DNA from: GCA-2746365 sp963711255
GTDB taxonomy: Bacteria; Pseudomonadota; Gammaproteobacteria; SZUA-229
DNA: 64,000 bases
Assembly (NCBI GenBank): GCA_963711255.1
Contig: CAVQDO010000032.1
Span: 1 to 64,000, forward strand
Direction of reading: 5' to 3'
A program made the translations under genes and the position numbers. Below the pieces are notes generated by a model. It saw nothing but the letters and a program-made list of their open reading frames with translations. It had not been told where the DNA came from and did no database searches. How positions within the stretch are numbered: position 1 is the first letter of the stretch; the number at the start of each line of letters is the position of its first letter. Below, one piece after another: positions 1 through 8,671 of this stretch.

Positions 1-834
1 GGTACCTGTTCTGCTGAGGACCTGCCATTGCTGTGGCGTGATTGATGATTTATCACCGAGTGCCAGCGCCTTGATGAGAGCGAACATCGAATCTTTCGTT
101 TGCTGAAAACCTGGCTGCGCAGCAACTCCAGACGAAAGCTCATTAATAGTGTTGACCAGTGACTGACGTGTGTGATCAATACCGGCGGCAACTGAATGGC
201 CAGCACTGCTATCCAGACGTTCATTTAAAGACGATTTTCTAACATAACCGGTCGCATGTAAGCCATGTTGAAACAGCCAGGCTTCGTAATCAAAACCGCC
301 AGCATTAATAAATCCGTGCGGCGGTTTTAAGCGCACTTCAAACTGCCAGAATTCACCTGCTTTAACCGGCTGTCCGTAGTACCAGCTAATGCGTATTTTT
401 TGCGGAACAGCTTCAGTATCAAGTTCGGCAGCATCAGCAGCTAGCAACTGAAAGCTGCTTAGCCTGAATTCAAAACGCTGTGAATTTTCGTTACTTACCG
501 GAATACTGATAATGCGACCAGTGACAATAATATTCTGTCCGCTCAGGCTTTCATTAAGACGATGACTTAGTTGCTGGTTTGCATAAATAGACGTATAGAT
601 AAAACCTATAATAATCAGTATGATGAATACTATTATTAATGTTAATTCTTGATAAAATAAACGACAATATCTATTTTTTAACCCAGAACACAGTAACCAG
701 AAAAGCAGGCATGACAGAGCAGCCAGCAGTAGAACAGCAGGTGCAATAGCCACAATCTCCGGCAGCTGCTGCACAATAACAACGCCCAGCAAAAAAGCCA
801 GCGCATAGAAAAACATCCCTGCCTTTGCAACCAT
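1..834 (-). CDS. comEC: ComEC/Rec2 competence protein, N-terminal part (runs off window)
   Basis: ComEC is the inner-membrane channel that takes single-stranded DNA into the cytoplasm during natural transformation. The reading frame is open from the ATG at 834 to base 1 (278 codons) and the gene continues beyond the window. Two hydrophobic stretches near the N-terminus are followed by the soluble N-terminal ComEC domain, which shows family-typical motifs RLKPPHGF and GGFDYEAWLF. The last residues seen, SRTGT, match the start of the competence core. The start is supported by GGAG about 9 bases upstream (minus strand). A second ATG at 815 is possible. It is divergent from the DUF2062 gene. Identity rests on recognised motifs; whether the missing part is intact cannot be seen. 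Confidence 0.88.
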   Translation of the reverse strand, partial: MVAKAGMFFYALAFLLGVVIVQQLPEIVAIAPAVLLLAALSCLLFWLLCSGLKNRYCRLFYQELTLIIVFIILIIIGFIYTSIYANQQLSHRLNESLSGQNIIVTGRIISIPVSNENSQRFEFRLSSFQLLAADAAELDTEAVPQKIRISWYYGQPVKAGEFWQFEVRLKPPHGFINAGGFDYEAWLFQHGLHATGYVRKSSLNERLDSSAGHSVAAGIDHTRQSLVNTINELSSGVAAQPGFQQTKDSMFALIKALALGDKSSITPQQWQVLSRTGT

Positions 835-980
835 CCCTGTCGCTCCGTTTAATTCGCCAAGCTTTAACTGCTTTTCAAATTTTATTAAACAAAAAGGTTA
901 TAATAACACCCTGTTACCAGTGGCATCATTGCCTTATATTTTAAAAACATTCAACTTCAGCTTAAGTAACCACTATAACC

Positions 981-1499
981 ATGCCACGCAAGTTTTTCCA
1001 ACGCTTTCTGCCTAACCCGCAAACCATTAAAGATAATAAAAGCCTGCAAATATTTGGCGAATGGTTGCATGAGCCCAATTTATGGCACCTGAATCGCCGT
1101 TCGGTTGCCGGTGCTTTTGCGGTGGGACTGTTTTTTGCCTGGATGCCCGTGCCCTTTCAAATGGCGCTCGCCGCGGGAGCTGCTATCCTGCTAAGAACCA
1201 ACCTGCCACTGTCTGTAGTAATAGTATGGATAACCAATCCAGTGACCATACCGCCAATGTTCTATTTTGCCTATCTTGTTGGCACCTGGATTATTGGCGA
1301 ACCCATAACAGACTTCAGTTTTGAGCTGACATTTGACTGGCTGCTAAACGAAATGGCCTCCAGCTGGAAACCATTTCTTGTTGGCTGTTTCTCAATGGCA
1401 ACAATCAGCAGCCTCAGCGGTTATTTTATAATCAATGGCATCTGGCGTTACTCAGTACTAAACCGACGTTCACAAAATAAACTTCGCCTGAAAAAATAA
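981..1499 (+). CDS. DUF2062 domain membrane protein
   Basis: A 172-residue protein of the DUF2062 family, whose function is not established. Residues about 40-75 form a hydrophobic segment (AVGLFFAWMPVPFQM), followed by the typical stretch RTNLPLSVVIVWITNPVT and the conserved PPMFYFAYLVGTWI, so two to three membrane segments are expected. A further hydrophobic segment lies near residues 130-150, and the C-terminus is basic. It is the first gene of a plus-strand group; its stop is 2 bases before the next start, so co-transcription with nudJ and mnmA is likely. The family assignment is firm, the role unknown. Confidence 0.85.
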   Translation: MPRKFFQRFLPNPQTIKDNKSLQIFGEWLHEPNLWHLNRRSVAGAFAVGLFFAWMPVPFQMALAAGAAILLRTNLPLSVVIVWITNPVTIPPMFYFAYLVGTWIIGEPITDFSFELTFDWLLNEMASSWKPFLVGCFSMATISSLSGYFIINGIWRYSVLNRRSQNKLRLKK

Positions 1500-1501
1500 T
1501 T

Positions 1502-1963
1502 ATGGTCTGGAAACCGCACACAACTGTCGCAGCCATCATTGAACGGGACAACAAGTTTCTGATGGTTGAAGAACTCATCGACGGTGAGCACGTCTATAAC
1601 CAGCCCGCTGGCCACCTTGATCCGGATGAAACCCTGATTGATGCAGTAATCCGTGAAACCCGGGAAGAATCCGCCTGGCATTTCACACCTGAAGCCGTTA
1701 CCGGCATTTACCTGTGGAAACAGCCCGATAGCAAAGACAAACCCGGCAAGACTTTTGTACGTGTTGCAGTTTGCGGCGGCTGCGCTGACCACGATCCGGA
1801 CCAGGCACTGGATGACGGTATCATTCGGGCATGCTGGATAAGCCGTAATGAACTGGCCAATAATAACTATCAATTACGCAGTCCTATGGTTCTGGACTGT
1901 ATCGATGATTACCTTGCCGGAAAACGATACCCGCTGGATCTGCTAATAAACGTAGCATCATGA
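1502..1963 (+). CDS. nudJ: NUDIX hydrolase, NudJ-like phosphatase
   Basis: A 153-residue NUDIX hydrolase. In E. coli NudJ hydrolyses nucleoside tri- and diphosphates and HMP pyrophosphate. The NUDIX box starts at GHLDPDETL (residue about 37) and continues to RETREESAW, with all metal-binding glutamates present. The usual glycine after EE-x is alanine here, a mild deviation. The stop overlaps the mnmA start as ATGA, which indicates translational coupling. The order nudJ-mnmA-hflD matches the E. coli arrangement and supports the specific name over a generic NUDIX label; substrate is inferred. Confidence 0.85.
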   Translation: MVWKPHTTVAAIIERDNKFLMVEELIDGEHVYNQPAGHLDPDETLIDAVIRETREESAWHFTPEAVTGIYLWKQPDSKDKPGKTFVRVAVCGGCADHDPDQALDDGIIRACWISRNELANNNYQLRSPMVLDCIDDYLAGKRYPLDLLINVAS

Positions 1964-3063
1964 CAAAACAAAAAATTATTGTTGGCATGTCGGGTGGCGT
2001 CGATTCATCCGCTGCCGCGCTATTACTGATTGAACAGGGTTATCACGTCGAAGGCCTGTTCATGAAAAACTGGGAAGAAGATGATGACGCCGAATACTGC
2101 GCGGCAGCCGTTGACCTGAAAGACGCCAGCGACATCTGCCAGACACTCGGCATAAAGTTACACACCATTAATTTTTCCGGTGAATACTGGGACCGTGTTT
2201 TTAAGCACTTTCTTGACGAATACAGTGCCGGCCGCACGCCTAACCCGGATATCCTGTGCAATAAAGAAATTAAATTCCGTGCATTCCTGGAACACGCACA
2301 GACACTTGGAGCCGAAAAAATCGCCACCGGCCATTATGCTCGAATCGGGCAAACGGCTGATGCCACGCAATTATTACGCGGCGCCGACAGCAATAAAGAC
2401 CAAAGTTATTTTTTACACGCGCTGAACCAGCACCAGCTGTCGCATGCCATGTTCCCGATTGGCGAATACGATAAACCCGCAATACGGGAACTGGCGAGGG
2501 CAAGCAACCTGATCACCCACGACAAAAAAGACAGCACGGGTATCTGCTTTATCGGCGAACGCCGCTTCAATACTTTTCTGGAAAAATTCCTGCCGGCAAA
2601 ACCTGGTGAAATACGCACGCTTGACGGTGATACAATTGGCAGCCACAACGGTTTAATGTATTACACACTGGGTCAACGCAAAGGCCTTGGCATAGGTGGC
2701 CTGAAAGATTCTGACGAAGCACCCTGGTTTGTTGTCGGCAAAGACATGGATAACAATATTCTGAAAGTTGCTCAAGGCCATAATCATCCGTCAATGTTTC
2801 ACAATACACTGGAAACCGGTGAAATTAACTGGATCGCTGAACATGAACCAGCAGACCTGTCAGCAAAACTGATGGCAAAAATTCGCTACCGTCAAAGCGA
2901 CCAGGCCTGTCATCTCAGTAAAATAGATACACTAAAGTATAAGGTCACTTTTGATGATGCACAGCGTGCAATCACACCCGGACAGTCTATTGTTTTTTAC
3001 CAGGGCGATGTCTGCCTTGGCGGCGGTGTTATTGAAACCATGTATAACCAGCCGGACAAATAA
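1960..3063 (+). CDS. mnmA: tRNA-specific 2-thiouridylase MnmA
   Basis: This enzyme makes the 2-thiouridine at position 34 of tRNA-Lys, -Glu and -Gln, taking sulfur from a persulfide relay (TusE in E. coli) and activating the uridine with ATP. The 367-residue length is normal. The PP-loop motif GMSGGVDSS is at residues 9-17. The two catalytic cysteines are C100 (NPDILC) and C196 (STGICF). The GQRKGLGIGG motif and the C-terminal beta-barrel are present. It overlaps nudJ by four bases and is followed after 2 bases by hflD. No tus genes lie nearby, although degenerate TusA-like coding is seen at about 32.7 kb. Confidence 0.97.
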   Translation: MTKQKIIVGMSGGVDSSAAALLLIEQGYHVEGLFMKNWEEDDDAEYCAAAVDLKDASDICQTLGIKLHTINFSGEYWDRVFKHFLDEYSAGRTPNPDILCNKEIKFRAFLEHAQTLGAEKIATGHYARIGQTADATQLLRGADSNKDQSYFLHALNQHQLSHAMFPIGEYDKPAIRELARASNLITHDKKDSTGICFIGERRFNTFLEKFLPAKPGEIRTLDGDTIGSHNGLMYYTLGQRKGLGIGGLKDSDEAPWFVVGKDMDNNILKVAQGHNHPSMFHNTLETGEINWIAEHEPADLSAKLMAKIRYRQSDQACHLSKIDTLKYKVTFDDAQRAITPGQSIVFYQGDVCLGGGVIETMYNQPDK

Positions 3064-3065
3064 CG

Positions 3066-3686
3066 ATGCCACATTCTAAATTCGATCAAACACTTGCCCT
3101 CGCCGGTATTTACCAGGCTGCATCACTGGTTAAACAGATAGCCAACACAGGCACTGCCAATAACGCCCAGATTGAAGCCACCCTGGAAACATTGTTTCGC
3201 TTTGATGTGAATTCTGTAGAAGAGGTTTACGGCAGTATTTCGGGCGTTAGTCACGGTGTAAAGATTTTGCAGCAGCACCTGTCAGATAAGACAACACGGG
3301 ATATAGAAATCACCAAGTATGTTATTTCCCTGATCATGCTGGAAGCAAAGTTAACACGTAATAAAGATATGCTTGACACTATTAGCGACCGCTTGCAGGT
3401 AATCGAAGATCAATTCGAGTTTTTCTCTCTCAGTCATGAAAACACTTTTGCCAAGCTGGGACACCTGTACAAGGACACAATCAGCACGCTGGGGCCTAAA
3501 ATAATTGTCAGTGGTGAGCAGCCCCACCTGAGCAATACAAACAACGCTAATAAGGTCCGCGCTTTACTGCTTGCGGGTATACGCTCGGCGGTATTATGGC
3601 GACAGTGCGGTGGATCGAGATGGCAGTTCCTGTTTGGCCGTAAAGCCTATTTACAGGAATGTGAAAACATTCTGAGACGGGTTTAA
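3066..3686 (+). CDS. hflD: HflD family lysogenization regulator homologue
   Basis: HflD is a peripheral inner-membrane protein known in E. coli from its effect on phage lambda CII; its ordinary role is unclear. The 206-residue sequence is mostly helical, opens with the typical DQTLALAGIYQAASLV and ends with the conserved QCGGSRWQFLFGRK segment. It follows mnmA by 2 bases, as in other gammaproteobacteria. The usual next gene, purB, is absent; instead the operon ends here and meets a minus-strand gene 10 bases further on. Confidence 0.94.
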   Translation: MPHSKFDQTLALAGIYQAASLVKQIANTGTANNAQIEATLETLFRFDVNSVEEVYGSISGVSHGVKILQQHLSDKTTRDIEITKYVISLIMLEAKLTRNKDMLDTISDRLQVIEDQFEFFSLSHENTFAKLGHLYKDTISTLGPKIIVSGEQPHLSNTNNANKVRALLLAGIRSAVLWRQCGGSRWQFLFGRKAYLQECENILRRV

Positions 3687-3696
3687 GCTGGCGTGG

Positions 3697-4464
3697 TTAT
3701 AACTGCCTGATAAAGTTTTTAATGACTTTCTCAGCATTCGCATTGCCCTGTTGAATCAATTGATGAACTTCATCCATGTTGATAATTTTACCTGCCGATG
3801 CCTGGCTATCTCCAGTACCGGCGCCAATACCGGCCGCCCAGTTCACCACCAGTGACAGGCCCGCGTAATTCATCTCAAGCTCACGCGCCAGAGCAGCTTC
3901 CGGCATAGCCGTCATGCCGACTATGTCGCAACCATCGCGTTTCATACGTTGTATTTCGGCAACCGTTTCCAGCCGTGGCCCCTGCGTCGCACCATAAGTC
4001 GCTGAAGTTTCAAAATCCAGTTCTGCGGTAGTCAGTGCATTGCCCAGTTTTACCGAAAGCATTGCATCAAACGGGTAACTAAAATCAATATGCTTAACAC
4101 CGTTATCATCAGCATCGTTATAGGTTTGCATGCGGCCATGCGTATAATCAATAATCTGGTCAGGCAGTACCCATTTATTCGGTGACATATTTTCAGTAAT
4201 ACCACCGACCGCAGTTACGGCAATCACATCGGTTACTTCCAGCATTTTCAGGACAAACATGTTGGCGCGGTAATTCACCTGGTGCGGCGCTATATTATGC
4301 CTGAAGCCGTGCCTGTTAATGAACACCAGCTCGAGTCCACCGATATTTCCGCTAACAAATGCATCAGATGGTGCACCAAAAGGTGTATTAATCTGCTCTT
4401 CTTCCCGGTCCGCTAATTCACTTAGGTCTTTTACCAGGCTGCCGCCAATAATAGCCAGTTTCAC
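3697..4464 (-). CDS. S-methyl-5'-thioinosine phosphorylase (MTAP/PNP family)
   Basis: A 255-residue nucleoside phosphorylase of the MTAP/PNP family. It probably splits methylthioinosine into hypoxanthine and methylthioribose-1-phosphate. Family motifs are TAVGGITE (84-91) and GATQGPRLET (158-167). At the base-recognition position it reads VVNWAAG with Asn208, where methylthioadenosine phosphorylases carry aspartate. Asparagine there fits a 6-oxopurine, as in the Pseudomonas MTIP enzyme. The gene ends 10 bases from convergent hflD and lies 12 bases downstream of HPRT on the same strand, and HPRT would recycle the hypoxanthine product. A plain MTA phosphorylase (mtnP) is the less likely alternative. 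Confidence 0.85.
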   Translation of the reverse strand: MKLAIIGGSLVKDLSELADREEEQINTPFGAPSDAFVSGNIGGLELVFINRHGFRHNIAPHQVNYRANMFVLKMLEVTDVIAVTAVGGITENMSPNKWVLPDQIIDYTHGRMQTYNDADDNGVKHIDFSYPFDAMLSVKLGNALTTAELDFETSATYGATQGPRLETVAEIQRMKRDGCDIVGMTAMPEAALARELEMNYAGLSLVVNWAAGIGAGTGDSQASAGKIINMDEVHQLIQQGNANAEKVIKNFIRQL

Positions 4465-4476
4465 TTCTATACCTGC

Positions 4477-5019
4477 TTAATCTTCTATTGCGTAGATAGC
4501 ATCCAGCTGACGATAGGATCCGTTGTAATCCATGCCAAAGCCAAATACGTATTCATCTTCAACCGTGAGAGCGATATTATTAGTCAAAGCCCCTTCTTCA
4601 CATTGATGGTCAACACATCGATCGTGTGCTTTCTTTAACAAAACGGCCGATTCTACCTTATCAGCACCCTGTTCCCTGCAATATTCAATGATTGATTTCA
4701 GTGTCTCACCTTCATCAAGAATATCATCAAGGATAAGTATATTCCTGCCCTGCAGAGGTGTATGCGGATACGCCTTCCATAACAGTTCACTGCCGGAGGT
4801 CTTATTGTGATACCTGGAAACATGAATGTAATCAATTTCCAGCATACATTTCAGTTTGGGAATCAAGTGGCCGGAAAAAATGAGGCCTCCCTGCATAACA
4901 CACAGAACCAGCAAAGTTTCATCGTTAAACTGCTGATTCAGTCTATCAGCAAGTGCATCAACAGCACCGGCTATTTCAGCGTTACTGAAAACCAGTCTGC
5001 ATCCGGGTGGTAAATTCAT
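4477..5019 (-). CDS. hpt: Hypoxanthine-guanine phosphoribosyltransferase
   Basis: A type I phosphoribosyltransferase of 180 residues that converts hypoxanthine (or guanine) and PRPP to IMP (or GMP). The PRPP-binding loop is LILDDILDEGETL, with the adjacent acidic pair and threonine of the family. The downstream KKAHDR and the aromatic-containing VFGFGMDY segment match the purine-binding end. It is co-directional with the MTI phosphorylase, 12 bases apart, making a compact salvage pair from methylthioinosine to IMP. The exact base preference cannot be read from sequence. Confidence 0.9.
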   Translation of the reverse strand: MNLPPGCRLVFSNAEIAGAVDALADRLNQQFNDETLLVLCVMQGGLIFSGHLIPKLKCMLEIDYIHVSRYHNKTSGSELLWKAYPHTPLQGRNILILDDILDEGETLKSIIEYCREQGADKVESAVLLKKAHDRCVDHQCEEGALTNNIALTVEDEYVFGFGMDYNGSYRQLDAIYAIED

Positions 5020-5119
5020 CGTCGACGCTGTTAATAGTTTATGGTTAATAGTGATGTTTAAAAAAACACTTTGACGTATATTATGGGGGATTATTATACG
5101 CTACTGCATAACGCCATGG

Positions 5120-5491
5120 CTAATAGGTTAGCGTCACCGTATTCTCATCCATAGACTCGCTGATGACATAGGCAGCCCCGACTTTTTCTTCCACTTCTGC
5201 AATCAGCTCCTCGCCGGCCATTTTCAACGAAGTATTACAGGCTTTAAAGGCAACACCTGCATTGTGAGCTTCTTTAATAATGTCGTAAACAGTGCGGTGT
5301 GATTCCAGGTCCACTTCTGTCTGTTTTGCGGTATCACCAACAACTATCTGACCAGAAACACCAGTAAAAACCACCTCAACGTCATAGGACAGTGCGGCAG
5401 CGACCGTGGCCTGGAATAAAGGCGCATAACAGCTATCCGGTTTAGACGGATCAGCATTGGACATAATTATCAGTAATTTCTTTTTGCTCAT
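5120..5491 (-). CDS. DsrE/DsrF-like small protein
   Basis: A 123-residue protein of the DsrE-like fold. Members carry or transfer sulfur through a reactive cysteine, or act as poorly known peroxiredoxin-like proteins. The fold is suggested by the KKKLLIIMSNADP start, the alternating beta-alpha pattern and the YDVEVVFTG segment. Cysteines are near residue 21 (PDSCYAP) and in KACNTSLKM. It sits between nagZ and hpt on the same strand with gaps of 30 and 100 bases. It is clearly a different subfamily from the second DsrE-like gene at 45418. Function is unassigned. Confidence 0.75.
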   Translation of the reverse strand: MSKKKLLIIMSNADPSKPDSCYAPLFQATVAAALSYDVEVVFTGVSGQIVVGDTAKQTEVDLESHRTVYDIIKEAHNAGVAFKACNTSLKMAGEELIAEVEEKVGAAYVISESMDENTVTLTY

Positions 5492-5521
5492 ATAGCTGCT
5501 CGCTTAAATTTTTATGAAAGG

Positions 5522-6568
5522 TTATATATCCATTTCCAGTTCGGGTGAATCATTCAGATCGCTGATCTCTCTGGATAGTTGCTGCCAGTGCTTATTCTGC
5601 TTCAATTGATGCCAGCTGATATCATGCTCACCATGCATTCGTACCAGCCGTAATTGAGACGTTGGATCACTGTACCCCTTGATGTACTCTGCAGCCTCAA
5701 CGGCACCCTGCAAATGATTACATACCAGCGCCATATCACAACCAGCCTGCAAGGCCGCCTCCGCCCGTTCACCAAAACCGCCAGCAACACAGGCCGCTTC
5801 CATTGACAGATCATCACTAAAAACCACGCCCTGGAAAGCAAATCGCTTACGCAATATTGTTTCTATCCAGTAGGAAGAATAACCCGCTGGTTTATCATCG
5901 ACTTTGTCATAGATAACGTGTGCCGGCATAATGGCGGCAAGCTTGTTTTCGATCATGTTCTGAAAAGGGATAATATCGCTGCTCAGCAACGCTTCAAGCT
6001 CTCTGTGGTCCACAGGCATCGCCACGTGTGAATCTTCAACAACACCGCCATGACCGGGGAAGTGTTTACCTACTGCCTGCATGCCCGCTTTATTCATACC
6101 ATGCATAAAAGCATAGGCCAGTGTTGAAACGATAGCGGGTTTACTATGAAACGCCCGGTCACCGATAACACCACTTAAACCATGCGCCAGGTCCAGTACC
6201 GGTGCAAAACTGAAATCAACACCGCAGGCACGCAGTTCGACAGCCATTAACCAGCCCGCATTTTCAGCCAGCTTACGGCTTCGTTCCAGATCATTAGCGG
6301 CGACTTTTGCATAAGTTGCCGCAGCAGGAATACGGCTGAAACCTTCATGAAAACGCTGTACTCGGCCACCCTCGTGATCAACTGCAACCAGTAACCGGGG
6401 GGATCTAAGCTGATGAATCTCATCAACCAGCGCTGTTAATTGGTCAATTGACTCAAAATTGCGGCTAAACAGAATTATACCGCCCACTTCTGGTTTCAGC
6501 AGTAAGCTTCTTTCTGTTTCGCTAATGGATGCAGCTTCGAGATCAACCATTAATGGACCGAGTGACAT
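5522..6568 (-). CDS. nagZ: Beta-N-acetylglucosaminidase NagZ (peptidoglycan recycling)
   Basis: A glycoside hydrolase family 3 enzyme of the cytoplasm that removes GlcNAc from anhydro-muropeptides during cell-wall recycling. The length of 348 residues is normal. Signature motifs are AVDHEGGRVQRF (62-73), KHFPGHGGVVEDSH (168-181) and FSDDLSM (250-256), in which D252 is the probable nucleophile. It is the upstream member of a minus-strand group with DsrE-like, hpt and MTI phosphorylase genes; nagZ next to an MTI phosphorylase gene is also known in Pseudomonas. A 217-base gap upstream would hold its promoter. Confidence 0.96.
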   Translation of the reverse strand: MSLGPLMVDLEAASISETERSLLLKPEVGGIILFSRNFESIDQLTALVDEIHQLRSPRLLVAVDHEGGRVQRFHEGFSRIPAAATYAKVAANDLERSRKLAENAGWLMAVELRACGVDFSFAPVLDLAHGLSGVIGDRAFHSKPAIVSTLAYAFMHGMNKAGMQAVGKHFPGHGGVVEDSHVAMPVDHRELEALLSSDIIPFQNMIENKLAAIMPAHVIYDKVDDKPAGYSSYWIETILRKRFAFQGVVFSDDLSMEAACVAGGFGERAEAALQAGCDMALVCNHLQGAVEAAEYIKGYSDPTSQLRLVRMHGEHDISWHQLKQNKHWQQLSREISDLNDSPELEMDI

Positions 6569-6785
6569 ATCAAAGTACCTGGTAATTTATAAATACATTA
6601 ATTCTTTTATAACTGCAGAAGACGAAGACACGAAGTAAATCGTTTAATTATCAAGCATCACGTCATTAACGTTTCACGTATTGTAGCTTATGATTTTACA
6701 ATTGTTGACAATGTTAAGCCCGCACAGTTAATTTGATCACTGATTCAACATTTTGAATAGTAGCGTAGTCACTGCAGGATTAATA

Positions 6786-7376
6786 TCAGTCACACGCTAT
6801 CTCACAAAACTGAATTATCTGCGGCAGGTAACGTTCAAAATCGGAAAAGCCATGATCGCCTCCCTGCTCAATAATACATTGGCTGTGCCTATATTTATGC
6901 GCGGCTTCACGATAGTCCAGGGTTTCATCACCGGTCTGCAATAACACCAGGTAACGATCTGCATCAGTGATTTCTTCTATATCCATATCATGCAGCTGTT
7001 GTATATGTGATTCATTAAAATCCCAACAGCCGTCCTGAAAATAAAACTTGTTCTCACCCAGGTAGGCTTTAAGTGTTTCATAGGGCTTTACCGAAGGATT
7101 CACCAGCACTGCTGAACCCGAATATTTCTCTGCAAGATAAGTCGCATAATATCCCCCCAGTGAACTGCCAACGAAACTTAAATCGTATTGTTTTAAAGTT
7201 TCCTCAACCAGTTGCTCCAGCATCTGCCTGGCTTCTGCAGGGACGGCAGGAATTTGCGGGCACAATAGCCACTCATAACAGTTTTTCTGCCGCATATACT
7301 GCATAAGTAATTGTGCCTTATGCGATTGCGGCGAACTATTAAAACCGTGCAAATACAGTAATTTATTCATTTTCAA
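6786..7376 (-). CDS. YqiA/YcfP-type alpha/beta hydrolase (esterase)
   Basis: A 196-residue cytoplasmic alpha/beta hydrolase of the YqiA/YcfP family, small esterases that act on short acyl esters in vitro. The N-terminus LLYLHGFNSSPQSHKA forms the oxyanion strand, and the nucleophile elbow is FVGSSLGGYYATYLA. The acid is probably in LLQTGDETLDY and the histidine in GGDHGFSDF. The HU gene lies directly upstream on the same strand, separated by a hairpin terminator, so expression is probably independent. Confidence 0.85.
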   Translation of the reverse strand: MKMNKLLYLHGFNSSPQSHKAQLLMQYMRQKNCYEWLLCPQIPAVPAEARQMLEQLVEETLKQYDLSFVGSSLGGYYATYLAEKYSGSAVLVNPSVKPYETLKAYLGENKFYFQDGCWDFNESHIQQLHDMDIEEITDADRYLVLLQTGDETLDYREAAHKYRHSQCIIEQGGDHGFSDFERYLPQIIQFCEIACD

Positions 7377-7385
7377 TAATTAAAA

Positions 7386-7416
7386 AAGCCCTGTAAAACA
7401 GTGTCTTACAGGGCTT
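7386..7416 (-). terminator. Rho-independent terminator of the HU gene
   Basis: A perfect 11-bp stem (7386-7396 pairing with 7406-7416, motif AAGCCCTGTAA) is followed on the minus strand by a run of six T. It lies 33 bases past the stop of the HU-like gene and just upstream of the YqiA-type gene. Confidence 0.85.
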
Positions 7417-7448
7417 ATTTGATAGCAGATATTAACTGATAACCAGTA

Positions 7449-7868
7449 TTAACTGGCCGCCATATCTTTAAGTGCTTTCAGTGGTAATACTTTTACAACC
7501 TTGCGTGCTGGTTTAGCAGCAACATCCATGAATTCACCAGGACGGAATGGGTTTGGTACATTCTTTCTGGCTTTAGTTGCAGGCTTTTTGTTTACCTTGA
7601 TTTTCATTAAACCTGGCACTTTAAATTCACCAGCACCGCGGCTCTTAACGTGGCCGTTGATTACATCACCCAGTGAATCAAAAACTTTTGCAACGTCTTT
7701 ACGTGCCAAACCTGTTTCTTCTGAAATGTGCGCATACAGTTGTGTTTTTGTATAAGCATCTTTTATTGCTTTAATTTGTTTTTCTGGAGCTGCCTTTTTA
7801 ACTGCTCTTTTTGCTACTTTCTTTTTAGCAGCTTTCTTTTTAGTAACTTTCTTTTTTGCTGGTACCAT
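7449..7868 (-). CDS. HU-family DNA-binding protein with Lys/Ala-rich N-terminal tail
   Basis: A 139-residue nucleoid protein. Residues about 36-139 form an HU/IHF domain: the dimerisation helices begin around TKTQLYAHISEETGLARKDV, and the DNA-binding arm region is GAGEFKVPGLMKIKV followed by RKNVPNPFRPGEF. Residues 1-35 are a low-complexity basic tail built from AKKK and KKAA units, like histone H1 C-terminal tails. Ordinary HU is about 90 residues, so the tail is a real extension. Tailed HU variants occur in several bacterial groups and are thought to add non-specific DNA compaction. The gene is monocistronic with its own terminator; the AT-rich 262-base gap upstream likely holds the promoter. 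Confidence 0.92.
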   Translation of the reverse strand: MVPAKKKVTKKKAAKKKVAKRAVKKAAPEKQIKAIKDAYTKTQLYAHISEETGLARKDVAKVFDSLGDVINGHVKSRGAGEFKVPGLMKIKVNKKPATKARKNVPNPFRPGEFMDVAAKPARKVVKVLPLKALKDMAAS

Positions 7869-8130
7869 TATTTGTTGCCCTTTGATAATTAAAAATTATA
7901 ATCCGATTTATTTTTGTTCAATATTCGTGAAGTAATCATTAACCCGCTGACTAATGTTAATTTCATAAACAAGTGATAGTTATATATTTCGTCTTAGTAT
8001 TATGCTCGAAAAAAATCAGCATAAAAACCGTGGTGATGTTTTATATCTTAAAGCGCACAAAGTAAATAGGTTTTTAAAAAAATAATGCATTTTTTACTAT
8101 AAAAACAGTAATAAATGCATTTTTATACAA

Positions 8131-8643
8131 TTACAGCGTGTTTCTGTAAACCATTACTACACTATGAACAGCTATTCCCTCTTCCCTTCCAGTAAAGCCT
8201 AATGTCTCTGTTGTTGTCGCCTTTATATTAATCTGGGATTTTTCGATATCCAGAAGCCGGCAAAGATGATTACGCATTGACGCTATATGCACAGACATTT
8301 TAGGTGCCTGGGCAATGATAGTAACATCAATATTTGCGATAGAAAACAACGCTTCATGTACTAGTTTGTTAACTTTTGTAAGCAATATAGCACTGTCAAT
8401 ATTTTTATATTTATCATCTGTATCTGGAAAGTGCTGCCCGATATCACCTGCGGCAATACTGCCAAGCAATGCGTCACACAAGGAATGAATTAATACGTCA
8501 CCATCAGAGTGCGCAATAAAGCCATGATTATGTGATATTTTCACGCCACCAAGAACAATAAAATCTCCTTCACCAAACCGGTGCACATCATAACCATGGC
8601 CAACGCGGTAAACAGGGTGTGCGTTTTTTGCTTTATCTTTCAT
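8131..8643 (-). CDS. ispF: 2-C-methyl-D-erythritol 2,4-cyclodiphosphate synthase
   Basis: The fifth enzyme of the MEP isoprenoid pathway; it cyclises CDP-ME 2-phosphate, releasing CMP. Zinc ligands are in GHGYDVHRF (D19, H21) and the HSDGDVLIH segment; the signature continues to GDIGQHFPDTD. The C-terminus has TTTETLGFTGREEGI. The length of 170 residues is normal. It follows ispD on the same strand with a 28-base gap. The first 12 residues are somewhat longer than in the E. coli enzyme; a shorter start cannot be excluded. Confidence 0.96.
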   Translation of the reverse strand: MKDKAKNAHPVYRVGHGYDVHRFGEGDFIVLGGVKISHNHGFIAHSDGDVLIHSLCDALLGSIAAGDIGQHFPDTDDKYKNIDSAILLTKVNKLVHEALFSIANIDVTIIAQAPKMSVHIASMRNHLCRLLDIEKSQINIKATTTETLGFTGREEGIAVHSVVMVYRNTL

Positions 8644-8671
8644 GCGGTTTCCTCATTGCTATATCCCGTTA

